A stretch of DNA of 64,000 nucleotides from Bacteroidota bacterium (GCA_018266395.1 JAFEAM010000017.1:1-64000); one strand, 5' to 3'. Numbered from the stretch's first letter, positions 1-9,156 are shown. A program made the numbers and translations. The notes: generated from the letters alone by a model not told the origin.

Positions 1-297
1 AGCGGTGACATAATGAAGATAAGGACGAGCACAGGATTTAGAGACAATACCCGTTGTCTTAGGCTAGCTGAATTTTCTACAATCCTACCATCCCTCCGGG
101 ATTAGTTAATTCAAAATCTTCGGCAGAATTCAAGCTAACTATCCGTTCTTTACAAAAAGATCGAATGTTGAAATTGTTTTTGTTAACCATGGGTTTTAGT
201 TACACATTTTGATCAGGTATTCCCGGAAGACCTGAATCGGGCAATTAGTATTTTGCTTCACTATCGATGAAATAGAATCTTTGTCGATGATCAAAGT
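1..297. other. No gene seen; short repeat flanking the transposase
   Basis: I see no convincing coding region here. The 12-base word GTGACATAATGA at 5-16 recurs in the same orientation at 828-839, so the two copies bracket the Y1 transposase gene. Whether they mark element ends or a target duplication cannot be decided from this copy alone. Confidence 0.3.
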
Positions 298-762
298 ATG
301 GCTGGTACATTCTCTCAAATCTATATCCATGTGATTTTTGCAGTAAGGAGACGGGAAAATCTAATCGGCGAGTCGTGGAAGGATGAACTGCACAAATATA
401 TTGCCGGCATAATAGAGGGCAAGAAACAAAAGTCGATTATAGTAAATGGTATGGCAGACCATATTCATGTTTTGATAGGCTTACGACCTTCCACGAACAT
501 TTCTGATTTGGTTCGCGATATCAAGAACAATTCATCGAACTTCATCAACGACCGAAAGTTTTTGAGGTGGCACTTTTCCTGGCAGGAAGGTTATGGTGCA
601 TTTTCTTACTCTCATTCACAGCTTAATAATGTTTACCAATACATTCTAAATCAGGAGAGGCATCATAGGACTAGAACCTTTCGAGAAGAGTACCTCGAAA
701 TTTTAGAGAAATTTGATATTACATATCAGAGTAATTATGTGTTTGATTGGATTGATCTATGA
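298..762 (+). CDS. Y1 (HUH) transposase, IS200/REP-associated type
   Basis: This 154-residue protein is a single-strand DNA transposase of the Y1_Tnp superfamily. The HUH metal-binding motif is H55-I-H57 in the context DHIHVLIGL, and the candidate nucleophile is Y115 in YQYILNQ, followed by the usual basic segment. The length is close to IS200-type TnpA and to RAYT proteins that act on palindromic REP repeats. There is no TnpB partner. No terminal inverted repeats are visible, as expected for the family, but a 12-base direct repeat lies on both sides. Domain and motifs are seen; assignment as a RAYT rather than a plain IS200 transposase is inference, made attractive by the 21-bp palindromes scattered in this window. 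Confidence 0.85.
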   Translation: MAGTFSQIYIHVIFAVRRRENLIGESWKDELHKYIAGIIEGKKQKSIIVNGMADHIHVLIGLRPSTNISDLVRDIKNNSSNFINDRKFLRWHFSWQEGYGAFSYSHSQLNNVYQYILNQERHHRTRTFREEYLEILEKFDITYQSNYVFDWIDL

Positions 763-1052
763 TCGACTTCCGTACGAAAAACCTGAATGATTGATACTAT
801 TATTGGTGGGGACAAATGGAGAAGGTAGTGACATAATGAGCTGAGTGAGGTTTTGGATATCATGCCACCCCTTCTGGGATTTGAATCTGGAGCCTATTTA
901 TTCTCAGAAATAGCTAACGCAAAGCCTGAAGGGTTGAAATTCTTCGAGCGCTACTATATTGATTTCGTCACTTAGGAATTTGAATCTGATAGCACTACGT
1001 CTTCGCAGAAATGACCACGTGCGAGATTCAACATACAAAATTTGTTCTATCA
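763..1052. other. Intergenic, no gene seen
   Basis: The stretch holds the second copy of GTGACATAATGA (828-839) and two related words around 880 and 968 containing ATTTGAATCTG. No open frame with coding character is visible. The 3' end of the transposase and of the minus-strand methyltransferase face each other across it. Confidence 0.3.
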
Positions 1053-1694
1053 CTAGGCCTTCTTCACCGCCTTCACCACCACAAACGACCCTTCGCCAAA
1101 ACCAGGCTTCACGGGTTGCTGTTCTTTGATGGAATCCAGCGGACCGAACAGGGTCTGACAGAATTCAAGCCCCCTGAAGCCGGCCAGTGTGAGTTCATCA
1201 CTGATCCTCGTGACAGGAAAGAAGTTGGCGTGTTTGTAGAAAGTGCTCTCGTGCTTTCTTGCTTCATACTCCTGACCGATGACACTGTCGCGGTCAACAA
1301 AACCTACAACCAGCGTGCCATTTCTTTTAAGTACCCTGAAGGCCTCCTCGAATGCGGCGCCAAGGTCCTTGAGGTAGGAAACGCAAAAGACCATCAGCAC
1401 AAAATCGAAACGCATGTCGCCGTACGGCAATTCCTCTGCCTTTGCATTCATGGTCTCGATTCCTCTTTTGTTGGCCACCACCCGCATGGGAGTGGAGGGT
1501 TCTATTCCTTCCTTGATCCCGAGAGCCTTTGCATATTGTCCTGTTCCCAGTCCGATTTCGATGCCCGACAAGTGTTCTCCTTCCGGCAGCATTTCGCGCA
1601 CGGCCTCAATTTCAGAACGAAACACAAATGGATATTGCCTGAACCATTCCTCGTATTCGGCAACATGTTGGTCAAACAATTCAGTGGTTGTCAT
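1053..1694 (-). CDS. Class I SAM-dependent methyltransferase
   Basis: The 213-residue protein has a Rossmann-type methyltransferase fold. Motif I is at residues 43-52 (SGIEIGLGTG), an acidic residue follows after the next strand (IEPS), and a motif IV-like segment FDFVLMVFCVSYLKD is followed by FRVLKRNGTLVV, typical of Methyltransf_11/25 proteins. It is cytoplasmic, with no signal peptide. The substrate cannot be read from the sequence; small-molecule methylation is the usual role of this family. It is a single gene with its own upstream gap of about 130 bases to the Lon-like gene, which runs in the same direction. Confidence 0.8.
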   Translation of the reverse strand: MTTTELFDQHVAEYEEWFRQYPFVFRSEIEAVREMLPEGEHLSGIEIGLGTGQYAKALGIKEGIEPSTPMRVVANKRGIETMNAKAEELPYGDMRFDFVLMVFCVSYLKDLGAAFEEAFRVLKRNGTLVVGFVDRDSVIGQEYEARKHESTFYKHANFFPVTRISDELTLAGFRGLEFCQTLFGPLDSIKEQQPVKPGFGEGSFVVVKAVKKA

Positions 1695-1827
1695 ATCCTG
1701 TGCAGCTTTTTAGGGGAGATGAATGTTAATACCAAGCTACCTGAATAGACGGCCAATTGACATGACGGTAGTCACGCAGGTGTTATGATTGATAATGCAA
1801 GCGATGACCAAATTTCATGGCAGGTTC

Positions 1828-4212
1828 TCAATGAGGTGCCCCCTGTGCGCTGCTTTCAGCGAAGGTCTTCAGCTTTTGTGCGTACTCGCCCAGCCGGTGA
1901 TTGACCAGGAAGTCGATGGTTCCTTCTTCATCAACGTTGCCTGCTGGACACCCGGTGAGAATCTCGATTCCTTCGTCAACGGTGTCGATGGCCCAGATGT
2001 TGAAGCGTCCGTCGCGGACGGCCTCCTGGATCTCTTCCTTCAGCATGAGATTTCTCATGTTTGCAGAAGGAATGATAACACCCTGGTCGCGCTGCGCACC
2101 CAGTCGCTTGCACACTTCGAAGAATCCTTCAATCTTTTCGTTCACACCGCCAATAGCCTGTATCTCGCCTTTCTGATTGATGGAGCCTGTCACCGCGATA
2201 TTCTGTTTGATGGGTACACCGGAGAGACTGGAAAGGAGGGCGTATAACTCTGTGCTCGATGCGCTGTCGCCCTCCACTTCAGAATAACTTTGTTCAAAGG
2301 CCAGACGGGCATTGAGACTGATGGGGCGGTCCTGAATGAATTTTTCGGAGAGATATCCGGATAGTATCATGACGCCCTTGGTGTGAATGGGGCCGCTGAG
2401 TTCGGCCTCTCTTTCAATGGCTATGATACCGTCTTTGCCAAGACCCGTTGTACAGGTAATTCTGCTGGGAATGCCGAAGTCAATGTCTCCAAGACGGATA
2501 ACCGACAAAGCATTTACCTGGCCTACCCGCGTGCCCTTCACATCAATCATGATCTGGCCGTTGCCGATCATCTCATTGAGTTTATCCCGGATCAGGCTTG
2601 AACGGTAGACCTTCTCTTCAATGGCCTTCTGCACATGCGCAACGGTGATTTCCCTGGCGTGATCAGACGATGCAAAGAAATTGGCTTCTCTCATCACGTT
2701 TGCGATTTCACTGAAGTAGGTTGTGAGTTTGCCCTGATCGTCGGCCAGCCTGGAACCATGTTCGATGATTTTCGCGACAGCCTCATCGTTCAACTGCAGC
2801 AATCCTTCCTTGTTCCTCAGGAAAGAGCAAAAGTGCATGTATTCGCCGATGGCCTTGTCGTTTCGTTCCATCGAAACGTCAAAGTCGGCCTTGACCTTGA
2901 AGAGTTCCTTGAAGTCGGTGTCGTATTCGTACAGCAGCGAGTAGAACAGCGGACTGCCGATGAGGATGACTTTCAATTTCAAGGGTATGGGCTCTGGCCG
3001 CAATGTCTTGGTGGTGATAAAGCCCCACTGGTCACCTGCCTCCTCTATCACAATCTCCTTGTTCTTGATTGCGCGCTTCAGACTCTCCCAGGAGAAATAG
3101 TTCTTGAACAGGTCTTCCACCCGGAGGATAAGATAGCCGCCGTTGGCAGCATGCAACGATCCCTGGCGGATCAGCGACAGATCTGTCACCCAGGTTCCCA
3201 TGGACGATTCTTTCTCGACGCGTCCGAACAGGTTGTTGTAGGTGGGATTCAGTTCAAGGATGACGGGCGCACCCTGCACTCCTGTGTTTTCAACCAGTGT
3301 ATTCACATCATACCGCCTGCGGAAGTTGCTCTCTGTGCCATCGCCGGGGATGCCATCACCAGGTTTCTCCGGCATCAGCAACAGGGAGAAATTGATGAGG
3401 ATGTCCTTCCTCACTTCCCTCAAATGCTGCAGGACATCGGGAATGGTGGTGTACTTTTCTTCCATCTCCTCCATGAGCGCGCTGATGGCATAGGTGGCCA
3501 CCTCTTTCTCCAGCTTGATCACTTCTTCGTTGGCGGACTTCTTCAGTTTCCTCGCTTCCCGCACCACCACCTTGATTTCTTCCATGAACTTTTCCTGCTT
3601 GGCGCGGATCTCTTTCTGCTCGTCCTCGCCGAGATCGTTGAATTGTTTTTCCGTCATGGGCTTGCCGTTCTTCAGCGGGACGGTGTAGATGTCCATCGGT
3701 GTTTCTTCCACCATAATGGATTCCTTCCTTGCCCGTTCGTTCAGCTCATTGAACAACCCGGCCTGTTGGGCACTGAAGTGCTCTGCGATGTCGCGCTTGC
3801 GACGCAGGTAGTCTTCATTTTCGAATGCCTTCATCAGCGTCTGGTGTGCATCGCTGATGAGGGTCTTCATGTCCTGTTTGAATTCCACGGCCATTCCTGC
3901 AGCCAAGCTGAGGCGCGTGGGCTTGTACGGATCCTTGAAGTTGTTGACATAGCACCAATCGCTTGGGACCGGCTCTTTGCTGGCAGGCTCCTGAATAAAC
4001 CTCTTGATAGCCGTCAGTTTTCCCGTACCCGGTGCTCCCGATACAAATATGTTGTAGCCGTCGGCCCTGATGCCGAGGCCGAACTGGATGGCTTTCACCG
4101 CGCGGTCCTGCCCGATGATAATCTCATTGGCTCCATTCAGCGGCGCGAGACGCTTCACCAACTCCGGATCGCAAACCTTTCTTACCGCTTCAAAACTGAG
4201 GGGATTCTTCAT
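1828..4212 (-). CDS. ATP-dependent Lon-family protease (LonB/AAA_32 type)
   Basis: The 794-residue protein combines an AAA+ ATPase with a C-terminal Lon Ser/Lys peptidase. The P-loop is GAPGTGK at 59-65. A long charged helical insertion fills about 110-280, as in AAA_32-type Lon-like proteases. The catalytic serine is S650 in EGDSASS, and the catalytic lysine is K693 in GGVNEKIEGF. The DSAS context rather than PSAG places it with LonB-like enzymes, not with classical LonA, and there is no N-terminal LAN domain. It should degrade damaged or regulatory proteins in the cytoplasm; no membrane segment is seen, unlike archaeal LonB. It is monocistronic here. The full length matches the family. Confidence 0.9.
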   Translation of the reverse strand: MKNPLSFEAVRKVCDPELVKRLAPLNGANEIIIGQDRAVKAIQFGLGIRADGYNIFVSGAPGTGKLTAIKRFIQEPASKEPVPSDWCYVNNFKDPYKPTRLSLAAGMAVEFKQDMKTLISDAHQTLMKAFENEDYLRRKRDIAEHFSAQQAGLFNELNERARKESIMVEETPMDIYTVPLKNGKPMTEKQFNDLGEDEQKEIRAKQEKFMEEIKVVVREARKLKKSANEEVIKLEKEVATYAISALMEEMEEKYTTIPDVLQHLREVRKDILINFSLLLMPEKPGDGIPGDGTESNFRRRYDVNTLVENTGVQGAPVILELNPTYNNLFGRVEKESSMGTWVTDLSLIRQGSLHAANGGYLILRVEDLFKNYFSWESLKRAIKNKEIVIEEAGDQWGFITTKTLRPEPIPLKLKVILIGSPLFYSLLYEYDTDFKELFKVKADFDVSMERNDKAIGEYMHFCSFLRNKEGLLQLNDEAVAKIIEHGSRLADDQGKLTTYFSEIANVMREANFFASSDHAREITVAHVQKAIEEKVYRSSLIRDKLNEMIGNGQIMIDVKGTRVGQVNALSVIRLGDIDFGIPSRITCTTGLGKDGIIAIEREAELSGPIHTKGVMILSGYLSEKFIQDRPISLNARLAFEQSYSEVEGDSASSTELYALLSSLSGVPIKQNIAVTGSINQKGEIQAIGGVNEKIEGFFEVCKRLGAQRDQGVIIPSANMRNLMLKEEIQEAVRDGRFNIWAIDTVDEGIEILTGCPAGNVDEEGTIDFLVNHRLGEYAQKLKTFAESSAQGAPH

Positions 4213-4308
4213 ACTCCGGGAGGCAATGTCCCGTAATTAAAGATAGAGTTCGACAGTGCTGTACCCTGTGATTTGGGTAGTATGGAGAGATGATGTTTGT
4301 CAGGGAGC

Positions 4309-4443
4309 AGCGGCTAGCGACTGGCTTCTGGCGACTGGCGATGATTCCAACGCTTCAGGCATAATCCTACCTGTAAACAGTCGAGGAGTGTTCGTCAATA
4401 TGATTACCTGCCAGCAGCCAGTGCCTAGAAGCCAGTCGCCGCT
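4309..4443. repeat. Large imperfect inverted repeat of CTGGCTTCTGGC-like words
   Basis: The left arm (4309-4339) and right arm (4410-4443) are imperfect reverse complements built from words such as CTGGCTTCTGGC, separated by about 70 bases. The right arm runs into the stop codon of the minus-strand amidohydrolase, so the structure could act as its transcript end. Similar words appear at 6240-6275 and 49107-49160. Confidence 0.6.
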
Positions 4444-6070
4444 AACGCCACCCCGGTCCCCTGATTACCTTCCCTGGTTTGGCACCTGTATATTTTCCTC
4501 CTTCAATGACAATCACCCCATTGACCATCACAAATTCCATACCTTCAGAGACCAGTGCGGGCGATTCAAAAGTGGCGCGGTCGCGAATCTTGTTGTAATC
4601 AAACAACACAATATCCGCCGCGAGTCCGGGAGCGAGGCGTCCACGATCATAGGCCATGATTTCATTGGCTGCGACTGCACTCATGCGATGTATGGCTCCT
4701 TCCAATGACAACACCCCCAGGTCACGCACGTAGCGTGCGATCACCCTCGGGAACGCGCCGTAGCCGCGGGGGTGTACGGCGAATCCTGTAGCAGCAGGAC
4801 CGGCATCGGTATCAAATGAGGTGAACTCCTGACTGATAGCTTTGATCTTGTTGGCCTCCGACATGCTTTGCGGCATGGCAAACACTTCGTACTGGCAAAG
4901 TTCGAAGAACACATCCCATGGTGATTTGCCGGTGGCCGTGGCGATGGCGCCTATGCTCTGTCCATTGTAGGAGGCATAAGGTGTGGAGGTAAGTCCTGCC
5001 ACCACTACGCGTTCCCAATCCTTGCCCGTGTGTGCATACCAGTTCTCCCAGCCATCCAATGTCTCCATGTCCCTGCGCATCTCCGTTCTCACAGCCGGGT
5101 CTTTCAACTTGTTCATCAGTGCCGCCTGACCTTCAGCAGCATGCCTGGGATGCAGCAGTGCGCGGATGCCGAGACCATTGTTGATATAGGGGTACACATC
5201 CACGCCCACCTCCTGACCATTGGCACGGGCAGCTTTTATTTTGGCAATGGCCTGGTCCATCTTGTACCAGTTCCGCTGACCAGCTGTTTTGAGATGGAAG
5301 ATGTGCACGGGTGTTCCGGCATTCTTGCCGATGCGCAGCGCTTCGTCGATGGCTTCAATGAGGCGGTCGCCTTCGTTGCGCATGTGAGAGAAATAGCGGC
5401 CACCGTATTGGCCAGCCACTTTGGTGAGTTCTGTAATTTCTTCTTCCGAGCCATAGATGGCAGGAGGGTAGATCAGCGAGGTGGACACGCCGATAGCGCC
5501 GGCTTCCATGGCCTCCTTCACCATGCTTCGCATTTTCTCCATCTCCGCCGGGGTGGCCTGGCGATCCTTGTCGCCTATGACGATAGACCGGATCTGGGTG
5601 TGTCCAACTGTCTGCACCATATTCATCGGCATGCCGCTCGCTTCGAGCTTGGTCATGAACTGCCGCATGGTCTGATAACCCGTTTTTGCAACATCGGCAT
5701 CCCGGACCGGAGCATCCGACTCACCTTCGCCGGCATTGATGGTGGTGATTCCCTGCGTAAGAAGATTGAAGGCAGCATTGGGGTCCTTGATAAAGGGTGC
5801 AGCAGTCTGCCCCATCATGTCGATGAACCCAGGTGAAATGACCAGGCCCGTTGCGTCAATGGTGCGCACGGCCTTCACATTTGTGAGCTTGCCCATCGCG
5901 GCGATCCTGCCATCGCGCACAGCCACATCGCCGGTATACCACGGTGCGCCCGTGCCATCCACGATACGGCCATTTTTGATTAGGAGGTCAAATGGTTTTT
6001 CTGATTTTTCCTGGGCGAGGGTTTGGACAAATGTTAGGAGGTAGATGCAAAAGGAAAGAATGAGTCTCAT
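4442..6070 (-). CDS. N-acyl-D-amino-acid deacylase-like amidohydrolase, exported
   Basis: The 542-residue protein belongs to the D-aminoacylase/dihydroorotase-like amidohydrolase group. I start it at the ATG at 6070, because this gives a clean signal peptide (MRLILSFCIYLL..LAQ); the longer frame would start at a TTG. Recognisable parts are the N-terminal strand DLLIKNGRIVDGTGAP, a PGFID motif, HMRNEG, FHLKTAG, SFDTDAG and the HPRGYGAFPR segment typical of D-aminoacylases. The usual HxH metal pair after PGFID is replaced by MMGQ, so metal binding must differ from the classical enzyme. It is predicted to be periplasmic and to act on N-acyl-D-amino acids or related dipeptides; the real substrate is unknown. 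Confidence 0.8.
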   Translation of the reverse strand: MRLILSFCIYLLTFVQTLAQEKSEKPFDLLIKNGRIVDGTGAPWYTGDVAVRDGRIAAMGKLTNVKAVRTIDATGLVISPGFIDMMGQTAAPFIKDPNAAFNLLTQGITTINAGEGESDAPVRDADVAKTGYQTMRQFMTKLEASGMPMNMVQTVGHTQIRSIVIGDKDRQATPAEMEKMRSMVKEAMEAGAIGVSTSLIYPPAIYGSEEEITELTKVAGQYGGRYFSHMRNEGDRLIEAIDEALRIGKNAGTPVHIFHLKTAGQRNWYKMDQAIAKIKAARANGQEVGVDVYPYINNGLGIRALLHPRHAAEGQAALMNKLKDPAVRTEMRRDMETLDGWENWYAHTGKDWERVVVAGLTSTPYASYNGQSIGAIATATGKSPWDVFFELCQYEVFAMPQSMSEANKIKAISQEFTSFDTDAGPAATGFAVHPRGYGAFPRVIARYVRDLGVLSLEGAIHRMSAVAANEIMAYDRGRLAPGLAADIVLFDYNKIRDRATFESPALVSEGMEFVMVNGVIVIEGGKYTGAKPGKVIRGPGWR

Positions 6071-6175
6071 GGGTGGAGGTAATGGCAATTATATGAAGGT
6101 AACAAAAAGGTTGTGGGTATTGCTTTAATGCAAAGTTCAAGGTTCAATGTTCCGAAGTTCAAAGTTCCGGGTTCA

Positions 6176-6221
6176 CCCCGACATTTATCGTCGGGGTTAG
6201 TCCCGACATTCATCGTCGGGA
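6176..6221. repeat. Two 21-bp palindromes of the CCCCGAC/GTCGGGG family
   Basis: Units at 6176-6196 and 6201-6221 each have 7-base arms (CCCCGAC and GTCGGGG, the second with TCCCGAC/GTCGGGA) around a 7-base centre ATTTATC or ATTCATC. They sit between GTTCAAAGTTCC-type low-complexity words and CCAGAAGCCAGC-type words in the divergent gap 6071-6363. The same palindrome recurs at 29418 and in an array at 32793-32888. Confidence 0.75.
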
Positions 6222-6363
6222 TTCAAAGTTTCGAGTACCACCAGCCAGAAGCCAGCGGCCAGCAGCCAGAACCTGCTTATTTAAATCATCCATCATCACA
6301 ACCAATATCATTTGGCTTACCCTCATTCTCCGGTATTCTTGTAATGTTAAAAGTTGCCTGTAT

Positions 6364-7320
6364 ATGCGTAGGGCAATCCCGTTCATTATACTGCTGGCGT
6401 TCGCACTGGTTTCGTACCGGCCCGCCGGCGCCACTGCTCCGGACACCGTAAAGGTCGGAGTCTATATCATCAGCGTTCACAACATCAGTTTCCGCGACAA
6501 GGAATACACCGTGCGGTTCTGGTTGTGGTTTGTGTACAAGCCCAATGCAGCTTTTGATTTTACCAAGCAGCTCGATATTCCCAATGCGAAGGAGATTGAT
6601 CCCATCGAGCCACATGAGATCATCACCGACACCCTCAACGGCAAGGCATGGGTGCAGATCAAAATGAAATGTGTGATGAAAGAAAACTGGGCGGTGCATA
6701 ATTTTCCTTTCGACAAGCAATGGTTGCACATCCATGTGGAGAACATGGTGAATGACCGGAGCAGGTTGGTCTTTATTCCGGACCCCACCTCGACGTTCAA
6801 TCGGGCGGAGGCATCCGACGGTTGGCGGATCAAGGAGTTCACCGTGTCCTCGGACACGAGCCGTTATGACACGGGTTTTGGCGATCCGGAGGGGCACATG
6901 CATCAGACCTTCGCCAACTTCAGTGTGAAGATGGGACTTGATCGCAGTTCAGTCGGCCTGTTCATGAAGATCTTCATCGGCATGTACATCGCCTTCATGA
7001 TTTCACTGATCAGTTTCATGTCCTCGCCATGGGAGACCGATCCGCGGTTCGGCCTGCCGGTGGGCGGTTTGTTTGCCGCTGTCGGTAACAAGTATATTAT
7101 TGACTCCCTTCTGCCGGAGTCATCGGAATTCACCCTGGTAGACGCCCTGCACAGCCTCACCTTCTTCGGCATCCTGGCCGTGCTGATCGTATCGGCCATA
7201 GCCATGAAATTCTACGACCACGACAACGAGGAGAAATGCCTGCAGGTGGACAAGTGGGGTTTCAGGATCCTGGTGGTGATCTATGTGGTGGGGAACTTGT
7301 ACTTCATTTTTACGGCGTGA
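6364..7320 (+). CDS. Pentameric ligand-gated ion channel-like protein
   Basis: The 318-residue protein starts with a signal peptide (about 1-24), followed by a beta-rich extracellular half and four hydrophobic segments at about 200-220, 229-248, 259-282 and 299-317. The extracellular half contains FRDKEYTVRFWLWFVY and NFPFDKQWLHIHVEN. The FPFD (114-117) is the hallmark of the Cys-loop receptor loop, and a cysteine (C103) lies 11 residues before it, but there is no second loop cysteine. Order and spacing match prokaryotic GLIC/ELIC-type channels. The ligand and ion cannot be read. It stands alone, divergent from the amidohydrolase. Family assignment is from motif and topology; a search is needed to exclude a channel-like paralogue without pore function. 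Confidence 0.65.
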   Translation: MRRAIPFIILLAFALVSYRPAGATAPDTVKVGVYIISVHNISFRDKEYTVRFWLWFVYKPNAAFDFTKQLDIPNAKEIDPIEPHEIITDTLNGKAWVQIKMKCVMKENWAVHNFPFDKQWLHIHVENMVNDRSRLVFIPDPTSTFNRAEASDGWRIKEFTVSSDTSRYDTGFGDPEGHMHQTFANFSVKMGLDRSSVGLFMKIFIGMYIAFMISLISFMSSPWETDPRFGLPVGGLFAAVGNKYIIDSLLPESSEFTLVDALHSLTFFGILAVLIVSAIAMKFYDHDNEEKCLQVDKWGFRILVVIYVVGNLYFIFTA

Positions 7321-7476
7321 CAGGGATCCTGCATTAGTCAGAAAAGACATTCTTTGCTTCTTTAATTCATGACTATCTATTGATTGATTCAGCGTTTCCC
7401 GAGGGCTTGAAGCCATGAACGAGTTTCTTCAGCTTCCAGATCTCCGCAGCAAAAGTTAACTTGGTTTACAGAAGGC

Positions 7477-7683
7477 ATGAAAAGGAAGTACAAAGTCTAT
7501 ATAATTCTTGTCAATCTTTTGCTTGCAGGAGTCTTTGGATCCGTTTATGGGTACTACATCACGACCAGGATTGATTCAAGTCTCGTTGTAGTGTCAATTA
7601 TCTTTCTTGCTTTCCTCGGCACAGCCCTTCAACAGACTTATTGCAGGTCGTTCCAAGAGAGATCCATATGGAGGAAAATCTGA
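7477..7683 (+). CDS. Small hypothetical two-pass membrane protein
   Basis: This 68-residue frame has two hydrophobic segments (about 7-27 and 36-52) and a basic C-terminus (RSFQERSIWRKI). No family is recognised. It lies between the channel-like gene and a secreted protein on the same strand, with its own ATG and no overlap. Coding is plausible but not proven at this size. Confidence 0.4.
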   Translation: MKRKYKVYIILVNLLLAGVFGSVYGYYITTRIDSSLVVVSIIFLAFLGTALQQTYCRSFQERSIWRKI

Positions 7684-7747
7684 AGTCAGTTGATGCTTGA
7701 ATGGCAGGTTGGCACAAAATGTGCAGATTCACTACAAATGATGTCCC

Positions 7748-8269
7748 ATGAAAGCCAGATTATTCATATTGACGCTCTTGTTTCCTTGCTTCCAGTCAAA
7801 TTCGCAAGACAAGAGAATCACTTTGATGTGCCTGGAGCAGGCGAATGAGATGAACAAGGCATATCTTCGAGATGATCTCGAGACTTATTTGGATTTCATG
7901 TATCCGCCAGCGGTAGAAGCATTTGGCGGAAGGCAACTCCTGCTTGAAAGTCTTAGGAAGAACAGGGCTAAGGCACTTGAAATGGGAATTGCATTCGAAG
8001 AATTAAGTTGCAAGGAACCCGGTACCATATTTGAGAAACGGAGCGTTACACATGACAGATCCAAAGTTCTTCAATGCCTCCTTCCTCAGCGTCAGGTAAC
8101 CAAAGATGAAAGTGGCAAAGAAACAGTGGATGGTGATCTGTTTGCGATCTCAGAAAATGATGGCAAGAAGTGGTTCTTTTTTAATATGTCGTGGGTGCCA
8201 AGGGACAGAATCTCGAAATACATCCCGGGGTTTGATGAAAGAATATTGACGAAAAAGAATGGCAATTGA
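7748..8269 (+). CDS. Hypothetical secreted protein
   Basis: The 173-residue protein has a signal peptide (MKARLFILTLLFPCFQSNSQ). The mature part contains a segment rich in aromatic and acidic residues (EMNKAYLRDDLETYLDFMYP) reminiscent of the first helix of NTF2/SnoaL-like folds, and a C-terminal strand KKWFFFNMSWVP. That resemblance is only suggestive; I do not recognise a named family. It is predicted to be periplasmic. It is probably not co-transcribed with the next gene, because a gap of about 130 bases follows. Confidence 0.6.
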   Translation: MKARLFILTLLFPCFQSNSQDKRITLMCLEQANEMNKAYLRDDLETYLDFMYPPAVEAFGGRQLLLESLRKNRAKALEMGIAFEELSCKEPGTIFEKRSVTHDRSKVLQCLLPQRQVTKDESGKETVDGDLFAISENDGKKWFFFNMSWVPRDRISKYIPGFDERILTKKNGN

Positions 8270-8403
8270 GTCTGGTCAACTAAATGGACTAAGTTGTGAA
8301 TTGACTGGAAAGCATACCTGGAGATAAGTATATCGGCCCGACAGTTCGGGGTTGTATTGGGTTACCGGATTGACGATATTTCATCGATGACCTAATCCTA
8401 AAC

Positions 8404-9156
8404 ATGAAACCCATCCTCATCCTCCTCATGATGGCTGTGACCTTCTGCGCATGGTCCCAGCACAAAGCGAGCAAAGCAGAAGTAGAATTCAATAACCGTG
8501 TCATGCACGCGCTCAACGGCGCGCTCCCAAAGGATTACAAGAATTGGGACCTTAACCTCCTAAGCGAGATGGATGATCAGATGGAGGAAGGTACCCAGAT
8601 CCAGGATTGCAAGCCCAACGACTGTTGGGAGACGTTGAACGCAACGGCCGTTTATGAAGCGCCCTACAACAGCGAAGAGTATATGAGACTGAGCAAAGAA
8701 ATTGACGCCATCACCGGCACGGCAAGCAAAGCGAAAAGGCGTGTGCTCGAGTTCAAACAGATAAACAACTTCCGCCTGACGATCAAGCTTTTCGCCAATT
8801 TCAGAAACAATGAATCCATGACTTACTGCAAGGCCGGTGGATACCAGAAGCTTCCTCCGCCGGCTGGTTGGGATGTCCACTATTTTGGTGAGATGGGGCC
8901 CTGCCCGCAGCCTGTCACCGACGCAGTACAGCAGGATGCAAGTTTCATCGTCATGGGAGCACCTGCGAGCAGTGTGAGGGAGACCCGTTATGAGACCAAC
9001 TACCTTGGCGACCCGCAATTTCCGCTTAACCCGGCTCTCGGTGGCCAGCACAAGGTCCAGAATATTGTTATGTACATCCAGGGTTCGAAGGAACTGGTAC
9101 AGGATTTCATGACCCACGTCGATGCACAATCGCTTCGCGCATTGATGCAGAAATAG
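8404..9156 (+). CDS. Secreted protein, paralogue of the gene at 41684
   Basis: The 250-residue protein has a signal peptide (MKPILILLMMAVTFCAWSQ). It aligns over its whole length with the product of 41684-42436, also 250 residues. Both share a QDCxxxDC cysteine cluster, LFANF/LMANF, YCKxxxYQKLxPPAGWD, DASFxxMG, FPxNP and YIQGSKELVxxF..D..SLRxL. Four conserved cysteines suggest disulfides in the periplasm or outside the cell. No named family is recognised. The two copies are 33 kb apart in different contexts, so the duplication is old or the gene is dispersed. Confidence 0.7.
   Translation: MKPILILLMMAVTFCAWSQHKASKAEVEFNNRVMHALNGALPKDYKNWDLNLLSEMDDQMEEGTQIQDCKPNDCWETLNATAVYEAPYNSEEYMRLSKEIDAITGTASKAKRRVLEFKQINNFRLTIKLFANFRNNESMTYCKAGGYQKLPPPAGWDVHYFGEMGPCPQPVTDAVQQDASFIVMGAPASSVRETRYETNYLGDPQFPLNPALGGQHKVQNIVMYIQGSKELVQDFMTHVDAQSLRALMQK

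Noticed and set aside
2635-4236. 533-codon plus-strand open frame opposite the Lon-like gene
   Set aside because: It is the antisense shadow of a clear Lon protease; its translation is His/Phe/Leu-rich and without domain signs.
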